64,000 bases of DNA from an uncultured Algibacter sp. (GCA_947502405.1 CANMZT010000004.1:248001-312000); one strand, 5' to 3'; shown: positions 26,611 through 35,001, counted from the first letter of the stretch. The notes: generated by a model from the sequence alone, not told the origin. Made by a program: numbers and translations.

Positions 26611-27678
26611 TTATTCCCTATGCCTTTGGTTTCGATTTGGTCGAGGCAAATTCTTTAGTTCAGACTCAACTAAAAACTCATCATTATTTTTATCAAGCTC
26701 AGAAAACCTAAAAGCTAAAGGTCCTTTAGCTTCAACTTTAGAAATTTTCCCGTCATTATTGGAATCCATACGCTCAAATAGTTGGGTTAAATTTGGTCTA
26801 CCTCGTCGTTCATTTATTGCTGCTTCTCCCATTAAACACCTACTTACATACGGAAACTCATTAGTTACCAAATACATGTATTTATTATTAATGGTGATTC
26901 CATTACATTCATCTAAATCACCCAAACCTTCAATATATTCAAAATCTGAAGTATATGTACCATCATGATGCCCTCCAACAGATATGTCTCGAGTATTTCG
27001 TCTGGTTTCATAAGTACAATCCTCTCCTTCACGATTACCATCGATTAATTTGTAACTTGGTTTATATCTTCCACTTTTTGAATAATACATCGGGAATCCA
27101 TCATGCGCAAAACCTACATGCACTAAATCATCACCTGAATCAAATTTTTCAATAACGGAAGTTGGGCTTCCATGATAATGATAAGCCCCTGTTGGTTGTA
27201 CATGAGCATTATTAAAGTCTAAGCCTAAATTTACTAGCTCCTGAAAAGCTTCTACACGATAGTTTTCACCCGTATCACATGCTACAACCTCTGCTGTTCC
27301 GGGTTCAAACTTAACACCGTTTAAAGCGACTCCCGGTTCTCGAACCCATTGAGGATTCCCGGTATATTTTGGATTTACAGGAAAATTGTACGTTCGTTTT
27401 TGAGCAGAAATTGTATTCGGATTTCCGGGACCAGGAAACTGTCCTGTTTTATGATTTGGTAAAGCATTAGTTACCATTATTCTTGTATTATCTTTTATTT
27501 TGACTGATGTATTTGTTCCATAATTTTCATCATTTAGAATATAATCCGCAAAATAACCCGTGTGGTGATTTGAATTAATCTCATTATGATTATGATTATG
27601 ATGACTATGGTGAGCCAAATTTTTATTGCTATTGCAACTAATAGCAAGCAAACAGATAACTATATATGTATATTTCAT
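26611..27678 (-). CDS. His-rich YHYH lipoprotein with two EF-hands
   Basis: A lipobox (AISC, Cys15) is followed at once by a His-rich stretch (residues 23-39, nine His). The YHYH domain covers about 60-285 with the motif at 166-169 and the matching HVGFAHDGFPMYY. Two calcium loops close the protein: DSNNDGKISKVE (305-316) and DKNNDEFLVESE (329-340). The combination suggests a surface or periplasmic metal- and calcium-responsive protein; the reaction is unknown. It has its own copy of the regulon promoter (27703-27733) and lies between CotH and the YHYH operon. Confidence 0.88.
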   Translation of the reverse strand: MKYTYIVICLLAISCNSNKNLAHHSHHNHNHNEINSNHHTGYFADYILNDENYGTNTSVKIKDNTRIMVTNALPNHKTGQFPGPGNPNTISAQKRTYNFPVNPKYTGNPQWVREPGVALNGVKFEPGTAEVVACDTGENYRVEAFQELVNLGLDFNNAHVQPTGAYHYHGSPTSVIEKFDSGDDLVHVGFAHDGFPMYYSKSGRYKPSYKLIDGNREGEDCTYETRRNTRDISVGGHHDGTYTSDFEYIEGLGDLDECNGITINNKYMYLVTNEFPYVSRCLMGEAAINERRGRPNLTQLFERMDSNNDGKISKVEAKGPLAFRFSELDKNNDEFLVESELKNLPRPNRNQRHRE

Positions 27679-27702
27679 TATTAAAATTTTTAGCTATATA
27701 TA

Positions 27703-27733
27703 TTAAGATGCATTATTAGAGAAAAACTTGTGT
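27703..27733 (-). promoter_or_regulatory. Sigma-regulon promoter of the EF-hand YHYH gene
   Basis: On the minus strand: ACACAAG (27727-27733), 15 bases, then GCATCTTAA (27703-27711), 25 bases before the ATG. Spacing is identical to the other four copies. Confidence 0.68.
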
Positions 27734-27745
27734 TTTTAAACAAAA

Positions 27746-27769
27746 AAGCTTCGTTTGTACACGAAGCTT
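27746..27769 (-). terminator. Terminator of the CotH gene
   Basis: AAGCTTCGT pairs with ACGAAGCTT around a 6-base loop, followed on the minus strand by a T run. It sits between the CotH stop and the next regulon promoter. Confidence 0.75.
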
Positions 27770-27795
27770 AAAAAACAACTCATTCAAATCTTTAC

Positions 27796-29253
27796 TTATT
27801 GATTCAAATATGTGTTCACTGCAGAATTACGAGAAACCACATGATTCTTTAACTGATTTATAGCTGTTTGAAAATCAGCACTAGAATTCAAAAATGTGTA
27901 ACCATCTATTTCTGATGTGGCATACTGCTCAATTAAAGCGGCATATGAATCATAAAGTGTTTGTATACTAATAGCATTAAAAGGACCATCAATCACTTCT
28001 TGTAAATATGCATCATACTTTGCCTTATAAACCTCATCTTGATATAAATATCCAATCAATGGCCATTGAGACGATGAAATATTTGAAAAATCCAAATTGG
28101 CAGAACCCTGTCTTTTTCCTTCTTGAAGCGCCTCATTATTGTCCCATGGAATCCATGTTAGTTTGTTAGATTCAGGATTATTGTATAAATAATAATTATG
28201 TGTCATACGTCCATAAGTATCCCAGTTTTGAATAACCGTATTAACCGCTAAATATTTTAAAAATACATCGGTATCAAAAACAGCTTCCAAGTTAGTTCTC
28301 CAGGTAGCCGCATCAGTTGTCCTGATATCATCATGTATTGCAGCTAATAATGCCTTTACATCCGAGAAGTCTGCTTCATCCTCATTGGTTTTCTTCACAT
28401 ATTCATCTTCGTTATAAGTTCCAGTGGCAAAACTCGCTGCATCACCATCTGGTTTGTATAAATTCCCATCATCATTTATAAATTGTGTATCTAAAACACT
28501 ACCATCTACCTCTTCAACTAATGTATAAAGCCCAAAGTACTTAGGACCTTCTCCATAATCCACGTAAAGTGTGTAAAATGCTGTATGAGAACCCACTAAT
28601 CCAGAATTCCTAAACACATCACCAGCTACTTTTTCACGTAACATAGATCTATCGTCAAAGTTATTTTTTAGGCTAAACTTCTTAAAACCATAAAAGCGTT
28701 GGTTGTCTATCTGCGGATAATCATCTTCAAACTCATCAAAATCCAATTTAAATGATAATTTCAAAATACCGTTTCTCCAACTAGATTGCAAACTAGAGTT
28801 TCCTTTAAAACGAACTCCAACTCGATACCATTGTTTACCTCCGTAAAACACTTCAGCAGGAACAAATATTGGATCTTCATCAATTTCGGTTAAACCTCCA
28901 CCTCCTGGTCTTCCACCACCAGAACCAAAAGTTCCGTAATTATCTGTCATATCGTCTAACATGCTTTTCCAACGCGCTTCTGTAATTACTATATCTAGCC
29001 TTTTAACCGTATTATCTTCAAATACTTCATCAAAATTAGGATCTACATCTTTAGTGTGTGTTTCTGTAGTCCAATCTGTAGCTTCAAAGTCTTTATCGTC
29101 AATTTCAACTTCTTCCTCTTCTTCCTCCTCCTCTACCTCAACAATAATTTCTTCTGTTGTAGCATCTTCTTTACTACATGCTATAAGCGCTACTAAACAA
29201 AATACTAGTAACGATGTTTTTACCATTACTTTAAATAAATTAACCATCTTCAT
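27796..29253 (-). CDS. CotH-kinase family lipoprotein
   Basis: CotH proteins are secreted atypical protein kinases known from Bacillus spore coats. A lipobox (LIAC, Cys26) is followed by a very acidic linker (residues 34-50, mostly Glu and Val), then the CotH domain: RLDIVITEARWKSMLDD, VGVRFKGNSSL, KLSFKLDFDEF, LKNNFDDRSMLREKVAGDVFR, GLYTLVEEVDG, LYKPDGDA, and the active-site-like IPWDNNEAL. The length of 485 residues is normal. Translation could also start at the ATG two codons later. Its promoter (29280-29310) belongs to the sigma regulon. A role as an envelope kinase for neighbouring lipoproteins is only a guess. Confidence 0.92.
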   Translation of the reverse strand: MKMVNLFKVMVKTSLLVFCLVALIACSKEDATTEEIIVEVEEEEEEEEVEIDDKDFEATDWTTETHTKDVDPNFDEVFEDNTVKRLDIVITEARWKSMLDDMTDNYGTFGSGGGRPGGGGLTEIDEDPIFVPAEVFYGGKQWYRVGVRFKGNSSLQSSWRNGILKLSFKLDFDEFEDDYPQIDNQRFYGFKKFSLKNNFDDRSMLREKVAGDVFRNSGLVGSHTAFYTLYVDYGEGPKYFGLYTLVEEVDGSVLDTQFINDDGNLYKPDGDAASFATGTYNEDEYVKKTNEDEADFSDVKALLAAIHDDIRTTDAATWRTNLEAVFDTDVFLKYLAVNTVIQNWDTYGRMTHNYYLYNNPESNKLTWIPWDNNEALQEGKRQGSANLDFSNISSSQWPLIGYLYQDEVYKAKYDAYLQEVIDGPFNAISIQTLYDSYAALIEQYATSEIDGYTFLNSSADFQTAINQLKNHVVSRNSAVNTYLNQ

Positions 29254-29279
29254 ATCATTAGTTTTTATTGTTATGAATG

Positions 29280-29310
29280 TTTAGATGCATGTATTTTTTT
29301 AAACTTGTGA
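29280..29310 (-). promoter_or_regulatory. Sigma-regulon promoter of the CotH gene
   Basis: On the minus strand: TCACAAG (29304-29310), 15 bases, then GCATCTAAA (29280-29288), 27 bases before the ATG. The -10 is identical to those of the sigma and anti-sigma promoters. Confidence 0.7.
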
Positions 29311-29334
29311 TGCGCCATGTTAAAAAATTCACAA

Positions 29335-29366
29335 AAAAAAGACCCTCAATATTTTTGAAGGTCTAA
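29335..29366 (-). terminator. Terminator of the sigma/anti-sigma/Spy-like operon
   Basis: AGACC pairs with GGTCT, extended by partly complementary TTCAAA/TTTGAA-like bases, followed by T8 on the minus strand. Confidence 0.65.
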
Positions 29367-29376
29367 ATACTATTAA

Positions 29377-29913
29377 TTAAGGTTGCTCTCGTGGTGGGCC
29401 ATCCCTAAGCGGTCTATCTGGTGGTGAACGATCTGCATTTGGTCTATCCCCACGAGGACCTCTTTGATTTCCTGGACCCTTGTGTAGTGCATCATTTATA
29501 ATTTTACCAAAAATTTCTTTTTGTTCGGCATTACATAATTCCTGAACGCTCTTAAAATGTCTATAAACTTCTAAATCCTTCAATTTCTCTTTTTCTCCAA
29601 TCAATGAAGCAATAGAATCAATATTAGCATTCTCAAAAGAATCATTAGATAACCCTTTAAACAACTCATCTTTTAAGGATCGAATATCATCCGAAATACC
29701 TCGCATCGTCCTACGGTGCTCTCTAGTTATTGCTCTAAATTGTTCTTTTTGATTATCATCAAAACCAAGCGCTTTAACCAAAAAAACTCCAGGAGGTTTT
29801 CTCTCTTTCAGTTCTTGTTTGTTTTCGCCGCTTCCTAAATAATTATAGAGAAAAAAAGCATTCACCATAATCAAAAAAAGAAGCAAAATGTATAAGGGTA
29901 AATTTTTACGCAT
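29377..29913 (-). CDS. Spy/CpxP-like membrane-anchored protein (second module)
   Basis: One N-terminal membrane segment (about 6-26) is followed by a helical periplasmic domain of the heavy-metal-sensor/Spy type (FLVKALGFDDNQKEQFRAITREHRRTMRGISDDIRSLKDELF) and a Pro/Arg/Asp-rich tail (residues about 148-178). It follows the putative anti-sigma with a 2-base gap, so it is in the same message. Such proteins often feed a periplasmic stress signal to the sigma circuit. Confidence 0.82.
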   Translation of the reverse strand: MRKNLPLYILLLFLIMVNAFFLYNYLGSGENKQELKERKPPGVFLVKALGFDDNQKEQFRAITREHRRTMRGISDDIRSLKDELFKGLSNDSFENANIDSIASLIGEKEKLKDLEVYRHFKSVQELCNAEQKEIFGKIINDALHKGPGNQRGPRGDRPNADRSPPDRPLRDGPPREQP

Positions 29914-29915
29914 AA

Positions 29916-30236
29916 TTAATTATTTAAAATAGAAGTATCATCATCACTAACAGATAAACCATAAGACTCTGCAAACTCACTAATATTGGCTTCATAAGCA
30001 GATGTCTCTTCAAGTTTAGTAAATGCAATAACATTTAAAACCACAACACACAGCAAAGTTGCTAGTTGTAGTTTTGGCGTAAACCAAGACCATACAGTTT
30101 GCACCTCCTCTTTTTCAGTAAATAAAACATTCATAGTTTTATCCTTAAAAAAAGGCGATACGTTAACCTTTTCTATACTTTCTAAAACATTTAAAGTTTC
30201 GTCAATTTTGTTTTGTATGTTTCTATCTCTGTCCAT
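29916..30236 (-). CDS. Putative anti-sigma factor
   Basis: 106 residues: a cytoplasmic helical N-terminal part (DRDRNIQNKIDETLNVLESIEKVNVSPFFKDKTM), one membrane segment (about 66-80, LATLLCVVVLNVIAF) and a short periplasmic tail. Size, topology and position between an ECF sigma gene and a Spy-like gene support an anti-sigma role; no sequence family was recognised. It has its own copy of the regulon promoter, unusually close to the ATG (9 bases from the -10). Confidence 0.68.
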   Translation of the reverse strand: MDRDRNIQNKIDETLNVLESIEKVNVSPFFKDKTMNVLFTEKEEVQTVWSWFTPKLQLATLLCVVVLNVIAFTKLEETSAYEANISEFAESYGLSVSDDDTSILNN

Positions 30237-30244
30237 ATCAAATA

Positions 30245-30275
30245 TTTAGATGCAACAAATTTTAAAAACTTGCGC
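30245..30275 (-). promoter_or_regulatory. Sigma-regulon promoter of the anti-sigma gene
   Basis: On the minus strand: GCGCAAG (30269-30275), 15 bases, then GCATCTAAA (30245-30253). It touches the sigma gene's TAG stop. Only 9 bases separate the -10 from the ATG, so the message would be almost leaderless. Confidence 0.65.
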
Positions 30276-30853
30276 TAATAATTGTTTTTATAAAAATTCT
30301 CTAAAAGCTTCTGTAAATTCTTTTTTGCACGAAACATTAAAGACTCCACAGAACTCACACTTTTCTCAGTAATATCACTAATCTCTTGGTAACTTTTTCC
30401 GTCCACTTTATGCAAAGTAAACACCACTTTTTGCGATTCAGGCAATTGATTTATGGCATAAAACAGCGTCTCACTTTTTTCTTTATTCTCTAAAATAATC
30501 CCAGGATGATTCATCTCTGTAAAATAACTAGTTTTATCTACTGGAATCTCATTTCCTAAAATCGATTGCATAAATCCAAACCGCTTTTTCGTATTGCGTT
30601 TCCTAATAAATTCCAAACATTTATTGGTTGTAATTCTATAAATCCAAGTCGATAATTTAGAATTCCCCTTAAACTTCCCTATAGAGTTAAACACCTCCAC
30701 AAACACCTCTTGCGCAATATCTTCGGCATCTTCTTTATTTGGCACAAACGAAATACACGTGGCAAAAACCTTCTGCTGAAAATCATCCAGCAACTTACCA
30801 TAAGCATTAGCGCTATGGTTACGTAATTCCACTATAAATTCGTTTTCCGTCAA
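30275..30853 (-). CDS. ECF-type RNA polymerase sigma factor (second module)
   Basis: 192 residues with sigma region 2 (KEDAEDIAQEVFVEVFNSIGKFKGNSKLSTWIYRITTNKCLEF) and region 4 (AINQLPESQKVVFTLHKVDGKSYQEISDITEKSVSSVESLMFRA). The start is a TTG (reading MTENEFIVEL); no in-frame ATG is available near it. It is the likely driver of the five GCATCTAAA-type promoters from 26.5 to 30.9 kb, including its own, so it would be self-activating and held by the next gene's product. Confidence 0.93.
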   Translation of the reverse strand: MTENEFIVELRNHSANAYGKLLDDFQQKVFATCISFVPNKEDAEDIAQEVFVEVFNSIGKFKGNSKLSTWIYRITTNKCLEFIRKRNTKKRFGFMQSILGNEIPVDKTSYFTEMNHPGIILENKEKSETLFYAINQLPESQKVVFTLHKVDGKSYQEISDITEKSVSSVESLMFRAKKNLQKLLENFYKNNY

Positions 30854-30877
30854 ATACCTAAATTAAACCTCTATAGG

Positions 30878-30908
30878 TTTAGATGCTTAAAAAAATTAAA
30901 ACTTGCGC
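30878..30908 (-). promoter_or_regulatory. Autoregulatory sigma-regulon promoter of the second ECF sigma gene
   Basis: On the minus strand: GCGCAAG (30902-30908), 15 bases, then GCATCTAAA (30878-30886), 25 bases before the TTG start. The same two blocks with the same spacing precede four other transcription units downstream. Confidence 0.72.
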
Positions 30909-30930
30909 TTTTTGCAAAATTTTTATTTGG

Positions 30931-31017
30931 GCGTTCCCCTAAAGGGTCAGGCTTTCCGTTCCAAGTCCTCGCACCTCCTTTGTCGGGCTGTGGGCTATCC
31001 ACTACAATCCTTAACGC
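30931..31017 (-). repeat. Copy B of the dispersed GCGTTA...AACGC element
   Basis: On the minus strand it starts GCGTTAAGGATTGTAGTGGA, contains AGCCCACAGCCCGAC, GGAGGTGCGAGGACTTG and GGAAAGCCTGACCC, and ends GGGGAACGC. It is very similar to copy C. It lies 22 bases from the sigma gene's -35 element. Confidence 0.8.
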
Positions 31018-31215
31018 TGGCAAGTCCGCTAAAGCAGTTTTTCAACCCAAGCAAAGATCCATTCCGCAAGACTAAGCAATTTACAGAAATAAATCATAAG
31101 CACTTAAATTACCCACCCACTTAATCCCCTCCAAACAGGGAAAACTTAAATGAGATATATTTTAGAAGTTAAAATAGAAACAAGAATCAAATCCAAAATT
31201 AAACAATTTTAACCG

Positions 31216-31223
31216 TACCTTTG
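31216..31223 (+). promoter_or_regulatory. Probable -7 element of the RNA methyltransferase gene
   Basis: TACCTTTG matches TAnnTTTG, with an 78-base leader to the ATG at 31302. Confidence 0.5.
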
Positions 31224-31301
31224 CCGTCAAATTTTTAACCAGTTCAATTTCGGTTAGCGTGCGTACTGCAAACTGCCACTGAACACTGAGTACTAACAAA
31301 A

Positions 31302-32516
31302 ATGCGCTTACACAGAAACCTTTGCTTCGCCGTTATAGACGGGTTAACTCAAATCTTTAACGAAGACAAATACGCCGATAAAGTTATCCAACAACTCCTA
31401 AAGCGAGACAAACGTTGGGGTTCTCGTGATAGAGGCTTTGTAGCCGAAACCACATACGACATCGTACGTTGGAAACGTCTATACGCAGAAATAGCAGAAG
31501 TAAAAGAACCTTTTGATCGTGATAATCTATGGCGCATGTTTGCCGTTTGGGCAACCCTAAAAGGGATCAAGTTACCAGACTGGAAATATTTTGAAAACAC
31601 ACCAGTACGTAAAATCAAAGGTCGTTTTGATGAGCTCTCGAAAATTAGAAAATTAAGAGAATCCATTCCAGATTGGATGGACGAAATAGGTTTAGCCGAA
31701 TTAGGAGAAACCAAGTGGACCAAAGAAATAGCAATGCAAAACCAACAAGCAGAAGTTATTTTAAGAACCAACACTCTTAAAACCACCAAAGAAAATTTAC
31801 AAAACATTTTAGCTGATGCAGGTATAGAAACCGAATTCATAAAAGGCTATGACGTTGCATTAAAATTAGTTGAGCGTGCTAATGTATTTGTAACCGATGC
31901 TTTTAAAAAAGGGTATTTTGAGGTGCAAGATGCCTCCTCACAATTAGTGGCCGATTTTCTAGATGTAGCACCTGGCATGAAAGTGGTAGATACCTGTGCA
32001 GGCGCAGGCGGAAAAACATTACACATAGCTTCCTTAATGGAAAACAAAGGGCAAATTGTGGCTATGGACATTTACGAAAGCAAGCTAAAAAAGTTAAAAA
32101 TAAGAGCTCGCAGAAACGGTGTACACAACGTAGATTTAAAAGTAATAGATTCTACAAAACCAATAAAAAAATTATATAATAAAGCAGACCGTGTGTTAAT
32201 AGACGCTCCATGTTCGGGGTTAGGGGTACTACGTAGAAATCCAGACGCTAAATGGAAACTTGAACCTGAGTTTATAGATAGAATTAGAGTTACCCAACAA
32301 GAGGTTTTGCAACAATATTCTAGAATGGTAAAAGAAGGCGGTAAATTAGTTTACGCCACTTGTTCTGTATTACCATCAGAAAATCAAGATCAAGTAAAAG
32401 CCTTTTTAAAATCTGAAGTTGGTGCAAATTTTGAGTTGATAAAAGACAAAAAAATTCTAGCCCACGAAAATGGTTATGATGGGTTTTATATGGCGTTATT
32501 GGAAAGAAATTTATAG
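31302..32516 (+). CDS. RsmB/NOP-family rRNA cytosine-C5 methyltransferase
   Basis: Methylates a cytosine in rRNA using S-adenosylmethionine. The Rossmann domain (about 215-400) has the SAM site VVDTCAGAGGKTLHIAS and both family cysteines: DAPCSGLGVLRRNPDAKW (motif IV) and YATCSVLPSENQ (motif VI). FEVQDASSQLVADFL is the usual lead-in. The N-terminal 130 residues are helical, possibly a reduced NusB-like domain. The target base cannot be told from sequence. The length of 404 residues is normal for the Bacteroidota form. Confidence 0.93.
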   Translation: MRLHRNLCFAVIDGLTQIFNEDKYADKVIQQLLKRDKRWGSRDRGFVAETTYDIVRWKRLYAEIAEVKEPFDRDNLWRMFAVWATLKGIKLPDWKYFENTPVRKIKGRFDELSKIRKLRESIPDWMDEIGLAELGETKWTKEIAMQNQQAEVILRTNTLKTTKENLQNILADAGIETEFIKGYDVALKLVERANVFVTDAFKKGYFEVQDASSQLVADFLDVAPGMKVVDTCAGAGGKTLHIASLMENKGQIVAMDIYESKLKKLKIRARRNGVHNVDLKVIDSTKPIKKLYNKADRVLIDAPCSGLGVLRRNPDAKWKLEPEFIDRIRVTQQEVLQQYSRMVKEGGKLVYATCSVLPSENQDQVKAFLKSEVGANFELIKDKKILAHENGYDGFYMALLERNL

Positions 32517-32682
32517 TTTATACTTTTAAATTAAGTTTTAAAAACCACTGTGTATAATTCTTTAAAGCTTGCTGTATCAGGCTTTTTTTGTATTTTCTTT
32601 CCTCCTAATTTGGCTGAATAGTTACATTTTTTTAACTATATTTATAACTTTACTTACAAAACACCTTTTTTATTTTATAACT

Positions 32683-34824
32683 ATGAAAAAGTCTCTACTT
32701 TTATTTTTTGGTTTAGTTATTTCTCCTTTCCTTTTTGGTCAAACAACTACAAGTAATTCTTCTAACCTTGGTCAATCAGGGCCTGATTTAGAAACTATAT
32801 TTGCCTCTTTCGAAAGTTCGCAAGAATTTGTAGAAGAGATGTATGCCTTGGTAGTATCTTATGAACTACAATCGTATACTTGGCAAGAATATCTTTTGGG
32901 TGATGATGGCTTTATAGATACTGCTTGGAAAGTAAGTAGAGATATTGATGCAGGAAATTTAGATTTAGTTATAGTAGATAACTTTACCTACTTTAATAAT
33001 CTTCGTAATTCTGAATTTGGATCAGCATCAGCAAATCTAGAAAACCCTAACAGTCTTTTTGGACAAAGACCTGGTTTATGGGATGGTAGTATACATGGTA
33101 TTAATAAAGCCAATACTGTAATACAAAATATAGACCTATTGGTAAATGCTACGCAAGCAGAAAAAGACGTTATTCTTGGGCAAGCGTATTTTTTTAGAGC
33201 ATTTTTTCATAATGAAATAATGAAGTTTTGGGGACGCTTTCCTTATATTATGGAAGTTTTTGATGCTGATGACATAGAAATATCTACACCACGTCCAGAA
33301 ACATACAAGGAAGTTGCTTTGCTGGCTAATGAAGACTATAGGAAAGCTGCAGAATTACTACCTAAAGATTGGGATGAAGAAGCTTATGGACAGGCTACAA
33401 TCGGAGAGAATAAAAATAAACTTACTAAAGGAATAGCGTATGCTTTTCAAGGTAAAAACCTACTTCTAGCTGCAAGCCCATTAATGTTTTATAATAATAG
33501 TTCTGGTATTAATACCTATAACTACGATATTGAATTATGCAATATGGCTGTTGATGCTTTTGCAGAAATTCTTAAATTAAAAGATGAAGGTTATTATTCT
33601 TTAACTTCTTGGGAAAATTACGATGAAGTTTTCTGGAAGACGCCTTTTATAAACACTTTGCCAGGTAGTACCGAATTCATCTTTTCAGCAATTTCAAGTA
33701 ATAAGTTGCAAGTCCAAAGATTTATGACATCTGGTGTACCTAGAGCCATTCATACTGCCTCTTCTGGGAATGAAGTTGTTAGTCCTACACATAATTATAT
33801 TCATTCCAATTTTGGAATGGCTAATGGGCTTTCTATAGAAGATGATCTTTCTGGTAATTTTGGCACACCAACTTATAATCCTAATAAGCCTTTCGAGAAT
33901 CGTGACCCACGTTTTTATAAATGGCATATTATTGATGGACAAGTTATAGATTCTGAAGCTGGCGATCCGCATAAAACAGCACAACTTTGGTATGTATCTT
34001 CAGATAACAAAGGTGTTCATCGTAGTAATGGTAATGAAAATGTAAAAATATTAAATACAACAGGATATATACGTACTAAATTCTACCCTAAAATTGATGG
34101 TAGATACCATAGCAGATGGAATAATATTATAGGCCAATATTATGGTATGCGAATGCATATGAGACTTACAGATGTTTACCTAATGTATGCAGAAGCATTA
34201 CATGCATCTAATGGAGCAACAACAGCTCCAGCTTCTTATAACTTAACAGCAGAAACCGCTATTAATTTATTTCGTGCTAGAGCGGGTATTCCTAATGTAA
34301 ACCCCAATATAGTTTCAGATAACAACAAGTTTATGGATGAATTAAGAAGAGAAAGAGCTGTAGAAATGTCATATGAAGGACACAGATGGGTAGATATTCG
34401 TCGTTGGGGTATTGCTCATGAAGATAAGTATAGAATAAAAACAGAATTAAATTTTGACGAGAATTGGACATTCTTTAACGAATCTGTATTAGTAGAAAGG
34501 GTATGCGAATATCCAAAACATTATTGGTTACCTTTTCGCCCATTTCGAATAAAATATCCTGAAGGTTTTCCTCAAAACCCAGGTTGGGAAAATATTGTTT
34601 TGTCTGTAAAAGATGTTACTAATAAAAAGGATAATCTGTTGGTATATCCCAACCCTTCTTCTGGTTTATTTAAAATTTCTGAGAATATTAAATATTCAAT
34701 TTATGATATTACAGGTAGATTAATTCTTTCTGGAAAAGGAAAAACAATTGATTTATCTACCCAAGAAGAAGGAGTATACTTTCTTCGTTATAATGGAAAT
34801 ACAAAGTCTATTATTAAATACTAA
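32683..34824 (+). CDS. SusD/RagB-family protein with signal peptide and T9SS sorting domain
   Basis: The ATG at 32683 gives a signal peptide cleaved near LFGQ with no lipobox cysteine; an open extension to 32569 is hydrophobic and unlikely. SusD landmarks follow: FGQRPGLWDGSIHGINKANTV, GQAYFFRAFFHNEIMKFWGRFPYI, KGIAYAFQGKNLLLAASPL, and the C-terminal RLTDVYLMYAEALHA, DELRRERAVEMSYEGHRWVDIRRW. The last 75 residues are a T9SS domain (LLVYPNPSSGLFKI, YDITGRLILS, EEGVYFLRY). SusD proteins are normally lipoproteins paired with a SusC channel; none is present here. A surface glycan-binding role is inferred; the next gene encodes a glucosidase. Confidence 0.9.
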   Translation: MKKSLLLFFGLVISPFLFGQTTTSNSSNLGQSGPDLETIFASFESSQEFVEEMYALVVSYELQSYTWQEYLLGDDGFIDTAWKVSRDIDAGNLDLVIVDNFTYFNNLRNSEFGSASANLENPNSLFGQRPGLWDGSIHGINKANTVIQNIDLLVNATQAEKDVILGQAYFFRAFFHNEIMKFWGRFPYIMEVFDADDIEISTPRPETYKEVALLANEDYRKAAELLPKDWDEEAYGQATIGENKNKLTKGIAYAFQGKNLLLAASPLMFYNNSSGINTYNYDIELCNMAVDAFAEILKLKDEGYYSLTSWENYDEVFWKTPFINTLPGSTEFIFSAISSNKLQVQRFMTSGVPRAIHTASSGNEVVSPTHNYIHSNFGMANGLSIEDDLSGNFGTPTYNPNKPFENRDPRFYKWHIIDGQVIDSEAGDPHKTAQLWYVSSDNKGVHRSNGNENVKILNTTGYIRTKFYPKIDGRYHSRWNNIIGQYYGMRMHMRLTDVYLMYAEALHASNGATTAPASYNLTAETAINLFRARAGIPNVNPNIVSDNNKFMDELRRERAVEMSYEGHRWVDIRRWGIAHEDKYRIKTELNFDENWTFFNESVLVERVCEYPKHYWLPFRPFRIKYPEGFPQNPGWENIVLSVKDVTNKKDNLLVYPNPSSGLFKISENIKYSIYDITGRLILSGKGKTIDLSTQEEGVYFLRYNGNTKSIIKY

Positions 34825-35001
34825 AACTCATTTTTAAATTCAAAAATCAAAAATTAAATATTGATGGAGATAATACAAAAATGAAGAAAGTAGAAATCGC
34901 ATCAAGTCTTTTCCTTTTTAGTTAATTAGTGTGATGTATCAATCATCCCTAATTTCGACATGATAAAAAGTTTGGTTAAAAACAAACCTAGGCGGATAAG
35001 T

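Larger units (their letters stand above)
30854..31301. other. Gene-free region: sigma promoter, repeat copy B and rsmB-like promoter
   Basis: From left to right: the regulon promoter of the sigma gene (30878-30908), repeat copy B (30931-31017), then about 280 bases with only a TAnnTTTG element for the rightward methyltransferase gene. The open frame through the repeat is not a believable gene. Confidence 0.7.

Noticed and set aside
26480..26968. A 162-residue plus-strand frame over the YHYH promoter region
   Set aside because: It is antisense to the EF-hand YHYH gene and to the regulon promoter, and has no plausible start.
30903..31124. A 73-residue plus-strand frame before the RNA methyltransferase gene
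   Set aside because: It runs through repeat copy B and begins inside the sigma promoter; it has no protein character of its own.
32569..32682. Extended N-terminus for the SusD-like protein
   Set aside because: It would add 38 very hydrophobic residues before a complete signal peptide.
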